Origin: Polysphondylium violaceum
Lineage: Eukaryota > Evosea > Eumycetozoa > Dictyosteliales > Dictyosteliaceae
Assembly: GCA_000277445.1 (NCBI GenBank)
Contig: AJWJ01000252.1
Location: 1 to 32,889, forward strand
Reading direction: 5' to 3'
DNA: 32,889 bases
In this document: positions 9,288 through 20,188 of the stretch, in pieces
Layout of the letters: every line of letters starts with the position of its first letter
Numbering within the stretch: the stretch's first letter is position 1
Position numbers and translations under genes: made by a program
The notes under the pieces: generated by a model
Seen by the model: the letters and a program-made list of their open reading frames with translations, nothing else
What the model was told of the DNA's origin: nothing
Databases searched by the model: none

Positions 9288-11603
9288 ATGCTATCATCTT
9301 ATTTCAAGAATAGCAATAATCAGATACAACCAACAACAACCAAAACAGCAACAGTAGTATCTCTAGTCGCTTTTGGGTGTTTATATATTGCCAACACACT
9401 CTATCAGTGGTCGTTAGAAGGGAGTGTAGATATAGATTGGCTACATCATCATCTCCCGCTTTTGGGAGTGTATTTGGTGTGCTCTTCCATTTTCTACTAT
9501 ATCGGTTACTTTGTTTTGTTAAAACTCTGTATTAACAGATGGAACTATAACTCTGAAAAACCCACCCACCACACTCTTTTGACCACACCGAATGCTTCCA
9601 AGTTAGTGTTTTTGTTAAAGAGTGATTATGGATTTACCATTCCTGCACTCGTTCTCTTTTTTAGCTTTTTGTTCACCCTTTCCTCTCTCACAATCTCTTG
9701 TGATGGTGTCTCTTTTCAAAGACATGGAAAACTTAATCTTTCCATTTTAGCCTTCATACTCTTGATTTATTTATTGTTAACAGCACTATTTTATTTTGTT
9801 GTCTCTTTAAAGTAAGTGGGTGAGTGTTGTCAGAAACATCACTTTTCGATTAGATTAGGAGATTGATAATTTGAAATCGACAAACATACTAACCCAATCT
9901 ATCAACCCACCACCCCGCTACACTTTTATCTTACCATATCAAGCTATTTATCAGTTGGAAAATTATTATCAATTTTGGCGATTAGTTTATTTATTGTGTT
10001 TTTCAACATCACCAATTCAAGAAGCAATGCATTTTATCAGTGGTCAACAGGCATAGATTCAAATTTGATTGAATTTGGTAATGGTGGCAGTACGTCATGC
10101 GCTATTAAAGAACCCTTGGTATCCTCCTTTCCTTTATCAACATTTCTACCAAAACTATTTACCTATTTAACAAACGGTGAATCTACTCGATGTGTTGCAA
10201 GACAAAAACCATTTTCCTCTTTTGATCCCGATGGAAAACTAACAATCAATTGTCCAAAAGGGGTGCAGGCAAGTTATATACTCACCCCAGATTTCTTTAA
10301 AGGCAATCACTATCTCTCCTACAAAGACATGAACCAATTGATCGAGACCTATGCCCCATTTGAAAGAAAATATAATTACACCAAGCCTGTGATTGTGAGG
10401 GACGAGACTATTGTTGCCAAGTGTGGAGAGAGGAGCCAAGTTCACACGAGAAACTTTAAAAAGGCCAGTGCCCAAGAGCGTGCCTCTCACTTTAATCGTC
10501 CAACTCTACCAAATGAAAATATACATATTATGGACCAGCAGATAAAGACCAAACCGATAGATATCATGTTGTTGACAATCAACGGCTTATCTCGTGGCCA
10601 TTTTAAGCGTGCTCTCCCCAAAACTTTTTCCACCATACAAGCAATCCAAGGCAATGGCAAAAAAACCTCCAAGGTATACCAATTTTCCAAATATCATTCT
10701 CTTTGGGGAGACAGCTACTTCAACACGCTTTCCATGTACACTGGCTATAACGCAGTTAGATATTCGGAAAAAGATATCGACGTTAAAGGCAAATCTGGAT
10801 ACGCTCATAAATGGGAAACCAATCCAATGTATTATCAATCTTTTAGAACCGACAGCTATGTAAACTCATGGGTGCATGGTACTTGTGCAGATTGGTTCAC
10901 CAAACACTTGGGCAAAACTGGACCCACCCGAATGGACCATGAATTTGTCCTTCCATTTTGTTCCTCTCAAGTGCTCACACCTGTAAACAGTACGGAGAAT
11001 TACAACAACAACACACAAAATAACTATCCATTTCACATTCCCAAGAGATGCATTGATGGCAAGCATACACATAGCTACATTTTTGATTATCTCACTCAAT
11101 TTTGGGACAATTATCACGATGTTGGAAAAATCTCAACCGTGACACTGATGGACACTTTTCAAGGCACACTGGATATCAACGATTATGTTGATTCACAGTT
11201 TAATACATTCATAAAATCCATGCAACGTGGCCATTTAAATGATACGGCATTATTTATTGTCGGAGACAATGGATCATCTTTAAAAAACTATTACTTCAAC
11301 GGTGATGATTTGGATCAACTAGAAATATCAATGCCTGCCCTGTACATTATCCTTCCAACATGGTTCATTGACAGACACCCAAGTGTGAATGAAATATTAA
11401 AAATTAACGAAAACAAGTTATTCACACCACTACAACTCTACTATACACTCAGAGCATTCTCGAGATATGCTGAATTTGGTGGAATTGATGTCGAAGATCC
11501 TGAAAATGATAAAAATATTCCCAAGGGTCTTTTAGATCCAATACAAAGCAATATTACTTGTAGCGATACGAGTATTCGACACGACTTTTGTCAATGTAAA
11601 TAA
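9288..11603 (+). CDS. Multi-pass membrane protein with a degenerate DUF229 (sulfatase-fold) domain
   Basis: Two exons, 9288-9811 and 9944-11603. The donor GTAAGT at 9812 and acceptor ATCAAG at 9943 give 727 residues in frame. It is the only AG in the last stretch that joins the frames without a stop. Exon 1 encodes four hydrophobic segments and the start of exon 2 a fifth (KLLSILAISLFIVFFN). The rest, probably lumenal or extracellular, has N-x-S/T sites. From about residue 375 it follows DUF229 of the alkaline phosphatase/sulfatase superfamily: IDIMLLTINGLSRGHFKRAL, then KCID before HTHSYIFDYL, then ALFIVGDNGSS (about 612) and ISMPALYIILPTWFIDRHP. Where members usually have an Asp-Ser (DSxSR), this has NG. 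Where they have SDHG, it has GDNG. I infer a pseudoenzyme or a much altered active site. The fold call is good, the function unknown, and the intron acceptor moderately sure. Confidence 0.72.
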
Positions 11604-11783
11604 ACACACATTTGTTTTATACCTTAGTTAGAGATTATGTATATTTAAAGTTAATAAAAATTAAAAAAAAAGGTCCTCTTGATTCTTAGGCTTCGCAAAA
11701 AGTGTGAAAAAAAATAAAAAAAAAAAAAAGAAATTTTCTCATCAGATCTTCATCAGGACCTCTAATCAATACATAAATCAGAC

Positions 11784-12547
11784 ATGGCTGTTTTATTAGG
11801 ACAATTTGAAGTCACTTCTGCACTTCTCACTGCACTTTTATCAATAGTTTTACACGTTGTAAACTATAATGTAACTGCTCAATTTGAATATAAAACTAGA
11901 TTCTTTACAAAGGTAATGCTCGCAACAACAAAATGTGTTTGATTGAAAAACGATATGATTGTTAATCTCTTATGCATATGCAAAATTTAGATATTTGGTA
12001 AAAACACTATATACTATTATGCAGTATACTTGGTTGTCTCTGCATTGGTTAGAGATCACTTTATCAATCAATGTATTCAACAAGACGGTGGTATCATTTT
12101 ATTAGGACCATTTGAATTCACTGAATTGGTCGGCAACGCTTTATTTATTTTTGGTATTTTATTAAACATTTGGACCTTAAAGGCATTGGGTATCAAGGGT
12201 ATGTACAATGGTGATAGTTTTGGTTGGTTAATGGATGCCCCCGTCACTGGTGGTCCATATCAATTCTTTAGCGATCCACAATACGTTGGTACTGCTCTTG
12301 CCTGCTTGGGTACTGCTATTAGAGGCCAAAGTCTCAATGGTCTTAGTAAGTATAATCTAATCATATGCAATAATAACTTTTAAATACTAATCAATTCCAT
12401 AATATAGTTTGTACTGCAGCTGTTTCTATTGTTTTTTATATCTCTGCCAAACATGTTGAAACTCCCCATTTAAATTATGTTTATTCACATAGATCCGAAT
12501 CAAAGGTTAACTTTAAAAACCTTAAAAGCCTCAAAAAAATGAATTAA
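11784..12547 (+). CDS. PEMT: Phosphatidylethanolamine / phospholipid N-methyltransferase (PEMT/OPI3 class)
   Basis: Three exons, 11784-11912, 11991-12345 and 12408-12547, with introns of 78 and 62 bases. All junctions keep the frame and give 207 residues, close to the roughly 200 usual for PEMT. Family members transfer methyl groups from S-adenosylmethionine to phosphatidylethanolamine derivatives to make phosphatidylcholine in the ER membrane. The sequence shows hydrophobic segments at about 8-27 and 52-65, then ELVGNALFIFGILLNIWTLK and GIKGMYNGDSFG. The conserved cofactor-binding block GGPYQFFSDPQYVGTALACL follows, then a last membrane segment in exon 3 (CTAAVSIVFYISAKHVE). The tail is basic (KVNFKNLKSLKKMN). 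The gene starts 180 bases after the DUF229 gene and ends 99 bases from the convergent phosphatase gene. Whether it also does the first methylation step cannot be told. Confidence 0.92.
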
Positions 12548-12646
12548 AAGTGCATCTTCTCAATAATAAATAATATAGTGAGCACCTTTAGTTGATAATA
12601 ATATATTTATTGTTGTACTATTACATATGTGGATTTACAGTGGCTA

Positions 12647-13345
12647 TTAATTTGTAATATTAACAGACTCCATTGTATCTGGATACCATTCAACAATTTG
12701 ACAGTTTTTGAAATAGGGTAATTTCTTTTCAAACAAGTGATAGAAAAAGTCACTGTGACCGACAAACACCATCACTGTTTCGGGACGTTGATTAATCCAT
12801 TCTTTAAACTTTGATATACGAGTCATTAGATGTTCTTCAGATTCTTGGTATCCAACCGTTTTAAAATACTCTTCAGTGTCTATGCTAAAGTCGTCTTTTA
12901 TATTGGCTGGCAACCACCACCAACGTTCTTCAAGTTGAGATAAATCAAATTCAGGATAATCTTTGGCAACCAACGATTTTGGACGACCATTGTCGTCACT
13001 GGTTCTGACAAACTCGTGATGAAGGGGACTTACCATCACTGGAATATTATTGCATTTTGCATATTCAAGTATACCTCTTTTGGTTGTATGCAGAGCTCGA
13101 GACATTGGAGTTGATACAATCAATTGGGGTATTGAGGGTAATTTTGTGATATTATTTGCCAATTCCTCTGCTTGTGTGATGCCCAACTCACTTAATCTAG
13201 CATCAAATAGCATTGGGTCATATCCTTTTCTAGCCGATGCATTATAAGTACTCTGAGCATGTCTAATTAAATATATTTTTTTTCTACCCGTTGTTGGTAC
13301 TGTTACTGCTGTTGTTGATGCACCATCCATTGTATTTGTTGACAT
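12647..13345 (-). CDS. Histidine phosphatase superfamily protein (phosphoglycerate mutase-like)
   Basis: Single exon, 232 residues. After a Thr-rich start the chain enters KKIYLIRHAQSTYN, the RH(G/A) phosphohistidine motif of the superfamily. It then has LSELGITQAEELA, STPMSRALHTT (second catalytic Arg), LHHEFVR (acidic/proton-donor region) and MVFVGHSDFFYHLF (second catalytic His). All four elements of an active histidine phosphatase are therefore present. A WWWLP block lies in the middle. Substrates in this family range from sugar phosphates to proteins and nothing here identifies one. Length is normal for a single-domain member and I see no signal or membrane segment, so it is probably cytosolic. 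It converges with the PEMT gene; promoter sequence lies in 13346-13790. Confidence 0.9.
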   Translation of the reverse strand: MSTNTMDGASTTAVTVPTTGRKKIYLIRHAQSTYNASARKGYDPMLFDARLSELGITQAEELANNITKLPSIPQLIVSTPMSRALHTTKRGILEYAKCNNIPVMVSPLHHEFVRTSDDNGRPKSLVAKDYPEFDLSQLEERWWWLPANIKDDFSIDTEEYFKTVGYQESEEHLMTRISKFKEWINQRPETVMVFVGHSDFFYHLFEKKLPYFKNCQIVEWYPDTMESVNITN

Positions 13346-13791
13346 TGTATTATTATTATATTGATTTTATAATATATTATTATATTATATTATTTGTATA
13401 TTACTACACTACTATTCTTGTATTTACTCTGTGTACACTTTTGAAACCCCTTTAATATATTAAAAAAAATATGAAAATTAATTTAAAAATTTTTAAAAAT
13501 GTAATCAACGTTTTATCGCGCATGAATATAGGGGTTAGATTTAAAAAAGTTGAAATAAATAAAGTAGAGTTATGGTATTCATTCCTTGATCTTTTTATTT
13601 ATATTTTTAGAGAAATAAAAAGAAAATTAAAATAGTTGTTGTGTTGGGATGGTTGTGTATACAGTGATTTGCTTTAACATAATCTATCAAGCATGCCTTT
13701 TGTCAAGTCTGGTTTGATAGTTAAAACAATAGTTTACAGTAGTGTGAGGCGTGGACGATGGTGTATTTATATATGAGCTGAAAACATCTAC
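13346..13791. other. Intergenic region between two leftward genes
   Basis: 446 bases of AT-rich sequence with T-rich and A-rich runs. It should hold the promoter of the histidine phosphatase (right next to 13345) and the 3' end of the PX gene. I see no gene or structured element. Confidence 0.4.
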
Positions 13792-14547
13792 TTAATGATG
13801 AGTTGCAGAGGTGGCAGATGATGATGGTGATGCTTCATCTTTTCTTAAAAATTGATAAAATACAGATTGAGTACCAAGTTCTGGGCTGTTCATGATACTT
13901 TGAAGATATTCTTGAAGACCTTGACGACGCTTTTCAGTGTGATCTTCTGCTGAAAAATAAATACCATTCTTTTTACCTGGTAAAGATGGGACACCATGTT
14001 CTCCGAAAATACGAATCTATGATAAGCGTATTTGATTAGTAATAGTGATTATAAGAATAATCTATATATATACATACCAATTGAGTATTAAGTAAAACAA
14101 ATTGCTTATATCTTCTAGTGACTTGGTATTTCTTTCCATCTATACTTTCGACTTCAACTAAATAGGCAGTGTAGTTTGAGAACTTTTCTGGAACGATGAC
14201 CTTGGATGGAACTGTAATATTGTGAATTGGGTTTTTCCTAGGAAAGAGAAAAGAGTATGGTTGGTTAGTATATAGATACTATACATATGCATTGGGATCA
14301 ACTCAATAGATTGGATATAAATTTACTTTTCATTAAGCTTTTCATTCAATTCTTTTGATTTGTGGACTTCGCCAGCCAATTGTTCGTTTAATAATCTGTT
14401 TGATTCTTCCAATTGAGCAATCTTTGAAGCATATTCTCTCAAACTTCTGTTTTCATCCTCCAAAGCAGCGACTTTGGTCAATTGTGTATTTAATAGCTTT
14501 TGGAGAGTCTCCAATTCATTTCTTAATTGTTGTTCTGTAGCGTTCAT
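13792..14547 (-). CDS. Coiled-coil PX-domain protein (phosphoinositide-binding)
   Basis: Three exons, 14547-14327, 14237-14078 and 14016-13792, with introns of 89 and 61 bases. The joined frame gives 201 residues. Residues about 3-74 form a heptad-rich coiled coil (LETLQKLL, LEDENRSLREY, LEESNRLLNEQL). Residues about 78-187 form a PX domain: NITVPSKV, YTAYLVEVE, the RRYKQF basic motif that contacts PI3P in classic PX domains, a proline-containing loop (GVPSLPGKK), and RRQGLQEYLQ. The key basic residues are present, so binding to endosomal phosphatidylinositol 3-phosphate is expected from the family. The tail is Ser/Ala/Thr-rich. No BAR or other sorting-nexin domain follows, so the coiled coil may serve for dimerisation. 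That last point is inference. Specific orthology is not clear. Confidence 0.88.
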
Positions 14548-15447
14548 TCTTGTTTATATATGTATGTGTTGGTGTTGTGTGTATATTGTTATTGTGTTGT
14601 GTTATGATTAAATACTGGATGGACACTTTCTCTCTCTCTTTCTGGTGTAATCGATTAAACTAAATATCACCCTGGGATAGTTAATTATAGGTGGTGCGGT
14701 GTGTGTGGAGTGTGTAGTGTGTGAATGTGGTTGTGTGTGGGGGATACAGATTTATTATCTATTTTATTTTTTTTTTTCGAAAATATAAAAATAAAATAAG
14801 TAGTTGGAGAGCGTGAGGTGGTGAGTGGTGTGAGCTATGCTGTAATAAGGAGTAGAGGGAGGAGAGGAATCAATTATATCTATGGCCTGGGCGCTGCGGA
14901 GTTAATAGTAAAAAAAATGAAAAAAAAAATAAAAAAATATGATTTTAGGAAAAAAAACAACCCCAAGAGATTTTTTTAAACAAAAAAATTCAACAAAAAA
15001 CAAAACAAAAAACTGGGCGGAGTACAACACATTGAAAAAAAATTGAATATGTCGAGTGAAAAATCTTTATAAAACATACACTTGTCATTGTTTTTGCTTC
15101 GGTGATCGCTGCCTGTTTTATTCTTTTATTCTCTTCCTTTTCCCAAACCATCATAAATCATATGATAAATCACGATATTTTTTTTTCGGTTGCTAGCAAG
15201 ATAAAATATGGGATCACAATTTTAATCATGTAACAAGGTGTAGTATAGTAGAAATATAAATGCCTATGACAATTTATTTTATCTCTCTCATCCTTGTAGG
15301 AAAGATCCAGAAAAAAACTTATAATTAGACATGAAATAAACGGCGAAATTTTTGAAAAATAAAAAAAATAAAAAATTGAAAAAAAGGAATCGATTCCTCT
15401 CGACAAAAAAAACGAGGAAAAAAAGATGATTTTCTTTTATAGTAATA
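14548..15447. promoter_or_regulatory. Divergent intergenic region between the PX gene and the METTL2-like gene
   Basis: 900 bases. Near the PX start it is G/T-rich (gtgtgtggagtgtgtagtgt at about 14700) and TC-rich. A long A-rich stretch lies at 14900-15050. A more complex stretch at 15050-15120 (including gcttcggtgatcgctgcctg) is followed by T-rich DNA. A short symmetric element, atcatatgat, lies near 15156. I see no gene. Reading frames here on the reverse strand are low-complexity. Confidence 0.4.
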
Positions 15448-16826
15448 ATGACACAAGTTGGAAAAGAACAAGTAGATAGTATTGCAACCAATACTACCAA
15501 CACTACCAATACACCAACACCAACACCTACACAGACTTTTACAGACTCTAATAAAAGATCATGGACAGATGTCAATTATAAATTTTGTAATGACCAAAAA
15601 CAGGTAGTTGAGGAAATTCAAACTCAAACTTCTTGGGAAGATGTTGATTGGGATCATGTCAGAGAACAGGTAGATATTTGTATACAGAATAGTATAGGAT
15701 GATAAGATTGTTAATAAATATTCTTTATATCTGTATAGACTGCTAAAATGGTATTGGAGGCAGAACACGAGTTGGTGGGCCAAGAGGAAAAGAATGAAAA
15801 AGAGAGCAATGCAATGGACTATTGGGACAAATTTTATAAAAAGAATCAAGCAAAGTTTTTCAAAGACAGAACTTACTTGCATCTTGAGTATCCGGAATTA
15901 AATCCATTGAATATCAACAGAACACAAACAACTGCCTATTTTAATCAATTGGGTGGCGGTAGTGATGATAACACTAATAGTAGTGGTTCAACTAAAGAGC
16001 AGAGATTAGAAAATGGTGGTGAGGATGTAAAAGAACAACAACCAAAGGAATCTACCACAGAGGTAGAGGTCGTCGATAAATGGTGGGAAAAGGTAGTCGA
16101 GTCGACTAAAAGTACAGCAGAAAAGACTTTATTGGAGATTGGGTGCGGTACAGGTAGCACTGTGTTTCCAATGTTGAAGTTGAATCCAGAGAAATATTTC
16201 TATGCATTTGATTTCAGTCCTCACGCAGTCAGTCTTGTTAAATCAAATCCTTTATACAACGAAGAAAGAGTCAAAGCATTTGTATGTGATATTGCCAACG
16301 AAGACATTCCCACCGACATCATCAAAGACAACACTATTGATATCATGATGATGATTTTTGTTTTATCTGCCATTTCCTATGATAAATTCCCAATGGTCGT
16401 TCAAAGATTATATAAAGTAAGTATAGATCGTGCGCACATGCATGGACATTTGAGTAAACAACGACATTAACACTACATAAACAACAGGCACTCAAACCAG
16501 GAGGTATCGTGTACGTAAGAGACTATGGATTATATGATATGACACAATTAAGATTCCTTTCTAAAAAAGGTAGAAAGTTGGACGATAACTTTTATTTAAG
16601 AGCCGATGGCACTAGAACCTATTTCTTTACCACCCAAATACTTGAATCACTTTTTGAAGGTGCTGGTTTCAAAACTTTGGTTTCAAAATATGATACAAGA
16701 GAATTGAGAAATAGAAAGAGAATGATTTCAATGTACAGAGTTTGGGTTAGAGGAAAGTTTATGAAACCATTAGAAGAAGATACTACCACCACAACAACAA
16801 CTACTACTACTACAACAACAAATTAA
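15448..16826 (+). CDS. METTL2-type tRNA N3-methylcytidine methyltransferase
   Basis: Three exons, 15448-15669, 15739-16416 and 16488-16826, with introns of 69 and 71 bases. The frame is kept and gives 412 residues. The family methylates C32 in the anticodon loop of certain tRNAs (Thr, Arg, Ser) using S-adenosylmethionine. Seen here are WEDVDWDHVREQ and MDYWDKFYKKNQAKFFKDRT with YPELNP, which is the METTL2/6/8 N-terminal signature. The SAM-binding LLEIGCGTGSTVFP follows, then FDFSPHAVSLVK, ALKPGGIVYVRDYGLYD and RKRMISMYRVWVRGKF. The MYRVWV ending favours METTL2/ABP140 over METTL6. An extra Asn/Ser/Glu/Lys-rich insert (about 145-190) sits before the SAM fold, and the protein ends in about 13 Thr and an Asn. 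The tRNA targets and the exact family branch are inferred. Confidence 0.9.
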
Positions 16827-16906
16827 TTAAAAAAAGAATGATATTATTATTATTTACATTTATTTATGTGTGTATATTATTTGGTTCAATAGTTGAGATT
16901 CAGGTT

Positions 16907-17812
16907 TTAAAAAAGGGACATGAACCAATGTCTTAGGATAAATAAAAGAATGAATTCCATCAACATGACAGCAAAAACAAAAAAGCTTAAAAGAGCTTTC
17001 CATGTGAGTATCACTTGCCAATGACCCAATGGATTGACTCTAAATGTTGATTCAAAATAAGCCATGTTAAACACCTCTTTGGAAACTGGAATGTATAGAT
17101 ACATTGCCTTTTCATCTGCAATTCTATGATCCAATAATGTTACTACTGTTTGAGATTGAATATCTACCAATTGATACAATTGTCCAAATTGTTGAGATGT
17201 ATTACTTGTATCTAATCATAGTATTATGACGAATATTAATATTTGTTGTTAAATTATATATTATTGAAATTGATCAATTACATTTTCTAGAGACAGCTTG
17301 TCTGCCATAATTTAAAAATAAAAATGATCTTGAATGATAGAATAACAATAGGAATTGGAGAACCAAGGGTGCCATCAAGAATACGATATAAAAGAATGGT
17401 TTTAATGAATTTTCGGCGATAAAGAGTACCCAAAATGTCAATATACCGGGTAGAACAAAAAGAAATAAGAGTATTGGATGAAACAAGAAAATAAACTTCA
17501 TCAATAATCCTGTCGCTCTGGGTGGTTCGACCAATATATTGGCATGATCTAAACTATCATCGTCGTCATCATCTAAATCATATTCTAAATATTATAATTA
17601 TTATTATTTTTATTATAGTATGTTAATACAACTAATTCTATTTTCCTGTTTTTCCTCGTATGAATTGGTATTCATATAATTTCTGTTGTTGGTGTTTTTG
17701 TGTGGCGATGTTTACCAAAGTTATTAAATTCTATACTTGATTCTCTCTCGATTGGCTTCTCAAATAGAAATGGTGATGAAAAGGGTTTAGATGGCGGATC
17801 CAAAGGCTGCAT
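16907..17812 (-). CDS. Unrecognised multi-pass membrane protein
   Basis: Three exons, 17812-17716, 17584-17282 and 17211-16907, with introns of 131 and 70 bases. The frame is kept through FNNF-EYDLDD and VSRK-YTSNTS, giving 234 residues. The N-terminus is Pro-rich then acidic (EYDLDDDDDDSLDH). Two or three hydrophobic segments follow (LLMKFIFLFHPILLFLFVLP, ILTFWVLFIA, FFYIVFLMAPLVLQFLLLFY). Next is a polar region with QLVDIQSQTVVTLLDHR and the conserved-looking FRVNPLGHWQVILTWK, then a last hydrophobic segment ending HWFMSLF. I do not recognise the family. The layout faintly recalls small Golgi/ER membrane proteins such as TVP23, but the signature residues do not match well. The gene converges with the METTL2-like gene, with 80 bases between the stops. 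Confidence 0.75.
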
Positions 17813-19075
17813 TGTATAATAAAATTTATTTTAATTTAATATATCTATGTGTATGCAGTGGTTGTTTATATATTTGTTTATATTTTATATCTTTGTTTTT
17901 CTCGAGTTTGAAAAAATAATTTAAATGAGGTGGTGTGTTTTGTTGGTGTTGTTGTATTTGTTTAATTATGGTGAATAATATAATATAATAAACATACCAA
18001 CCATTTTTAGTTTAGAATCTCACCCCATCTCCATTTTTTGCAGACCCCTCCACTATCTCTAGTTTTTTACCTGTTCATCATTTTTGTTTTTACAAACATG
18101 AAAAAAAGGGTGTGGTGTATATGGTTGAGTGGGATCTGTGTATAGTTCTAAAAATAATGGCTGGTGTGTGTGATTGAGTGTGAGAGTGTGTGAGAGTGTG
18201 TGGGTAGTGTGTATTTCTTTATATGAGTGATAGGTAGGATAATAGTAAGAAGGAACACATTATTATTTCTATTCTCAATATTGTGTATTCCGATTTTTTT
18301 GTTTTGACAGAGAGGAAAGACTCTAATTAAAATAATTCACAAGGCGCTGTGTTGCCATACAGAGACAAAGTGAACTCTTTACACAGTATATAAAGTATAA
18401 ATTTCAAGAGATTAAGTGATGAGCATACATTTGGTATTCAAACACCCGTAGCGTGTGTAAATTTGCAAATGGTGTGTGTTTGTTTACACATTGCGAAAAA
18501 TTGATAAAAAAATAAATAGTGAATAAAATTTTAATTATTACAGATAATAACAAGATAATATAACTCAACAAATAGTGATAAATAAATAAAAGGACACTAA
18601 TTCTTGTTGTTGTTATTATTATCTTATATCATTATTATTACTATTTAATATTTTTGATACCAGATACTATAGTGTTTTAAAATAATAGAAATAGTATTTT
18701 CCAAAGAAAGGTAATTATATCGATAAAATATAGCATCACAAATGAGATAAATTTTGAAATTGACAGAGAAATTGATGATGGTGATTAGTATTTCCTTTTT
18801 CTGATTCAAATATTTTTTTTTCAAAGAGTTTTTTTATTTTTTTTTTTTATTTTTTTTAAATTTTGTGTAAAAAAACCACGCCTTATTTGCGCATTAAATT
18901 CATTTTGAACAAACGAACATTGTCATATATATATTTTTATATATAACACCAACACAAATATAAACTAAAATATTTTAATCACTTTTTAGTAAAGAATACA
19001 GATATACATACATAAACATACAGACAGATTTATAAATACATAAACATACAGACTAAATAATAATCATAACACACA
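17813..19075. promoter_or_regulatory. Divergent intergenic region upstream of the membrane protein gene and PEX11
   Basis: 1,263 bases without a convincing gene. A G/T-rich belt at about 18100-18230 (gtgtgtgagagtgtgtggg) resembles dictyostelid G-box promoter sequence. A T-run belt lies at 18810-18860. Closer to 19076 is a TATA-like run (tatatatatttttatatata, near 18926-18945), then an A/C-rich leader with repeated catacataaacatacaga-like units at about 19010-19050. Confidence 0.4.
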
Positions 19076-19816
19076 ATGACAATATTATCAAAAGGATCAG
19101 TTGTTAGAATGAGTCAATTATTAGAGAGTTTTATCAAACTTTTAGCACAGACCAGTGGTAAAGATAAATTGGCAAAGATTTTACAATATGGCGCCAAATT
19201 ATTTGGATATATAGTTTTAAAGAGAGCACCAAAGAGTGAGTGGGTCAATATATTAAAGAAGCTAGAGACCACCTCTGGCAGTGCCCGTAAGGTATGGCGT
19301 TTGGGAAACACATTGGGTGAGCAACAAAAGATTATGGCATTGGTCAAAAACGGCAATCCCTTTGCCTTTTTGAATATTTTAGCACTGATCAGACAATCGG
19401 GCATGTACTTTTACTGGATATTTGATCATTTGATGTTGTCGACCAACATTGGTTTCACTAAACTTGACACTGTCAAGCTGGGATACTATAGCAGCGTCAG
19501 CTGGTTCTTTGGCTTGCTATGTTCCATCATCATCGACTTGAATTCCCTTTCCAACGTTTTAAAGAAAGAAAAGACTCTCAAGAGTTCATTGTTAAACACC
19601 AACAACAGTACCTCTGAAGAAAACAAATCCATCACTGATCAATACAAAGAGGTACTCAAGAAAAAGGATGAGATCTATCTCAACTGTGTTAAAAATGGTG
19701 CCGATCTATTGATTGCCTCTACTCTATTAAAATTCTCTAAATTCTCTCAAGGAACCGTTGGTGGTGCTGGTATTGTTTCCGCACTCATTGGTGGCTATCA
19801 AATGTGGCCAAAATAA
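19076..19816 (+). CDS. pex11: Peroxisomal membrane biogenesis protein PEX11
   Basis: Single exon, 246 residues, typical of PEX11. The family elongates and divides peroxisomes and sits in the peroxisomal membrane. Family blocks are visible in order: the N-terminal helix region SQLLESFIKLLAQTSGKDK with AKILQYGAKLFGYIV, SARKVWRLGNTL, the hydrophobic RQSGMYFYWIFDHLM, KLGYYSSVSWFFGLLCSII, a Lys/Ser/Asn-rich loop, and a C-terminal segment (NGADLLIASTLLKFSKFSQG, then GGAGIVSALIGGYQMWP). The amphipathic N-terminal helix is the membrane-remodelling part in known PEX11 proteins. The start follows an A-rich leader (acacacaATG), as usual here. Which PEX11 subtype it is cannot be told from this alone. Confidence 0.93.
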   Translation: MTILSKGSVVRMSQLLESFIKLLAQTSGKDKLAKILQYGAKLFGYIVLKRAPKSEWVNILKKLETTSGSARKVWRLGNTLGEQQKIMALVKNGNPFAFLNILALIRQSGMYFYWIFDHLMLSTNIGFTKLDTVKLGYYSSVSWFFGLLCSIIIDLNSLSNVLKKEKTLKSSLLNTNNSTSEENKSITDQYKEVLKKKDEIYLNCVKNGADLLIASTLLKFSKFSQGTVGGAGIVSALIGGYQMWPK

Positions 19817-20188
19817 ATAAAGAAATTCCATATCAATATTGGATCTGATTAGATGATGATTATTATTGTCTATCTATCAATTCAATTAGTTATTATTATT
19901 ATATAAATATAAATATAAAACGGTGTTGATTATTCTTTTTCGTATTTCTCATGCATCACTGTTTATTTATTTCTTTTTTTGAAATATTAATAGACACACA
20001 GATCTATGTATATCTATTAGTATTTTTGATCAAGAAATAAATAAACCAACCCTACAATAAAATAAATGATACAATGATATGAAAGGACAGCAATAACATA
20101 ACAATAACATTGACAACAAACAAGGTATCATGTTTTAATAAAATGGTTATATAAAGTATAGTATAGTATAGTATTATTATTTATATTT
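19817..20188. other. Convergent 3' intergenic region
   Basis: 372 bases between the stops of PEX11 and the PHO88-like gene. AT-rich, with a short tandem repeat of agtat (about four copies, 20156-20176) just after the leftward stop. No gene seen. It should hold polyadenylation signals for both transcripts. Confidence 0.4.
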
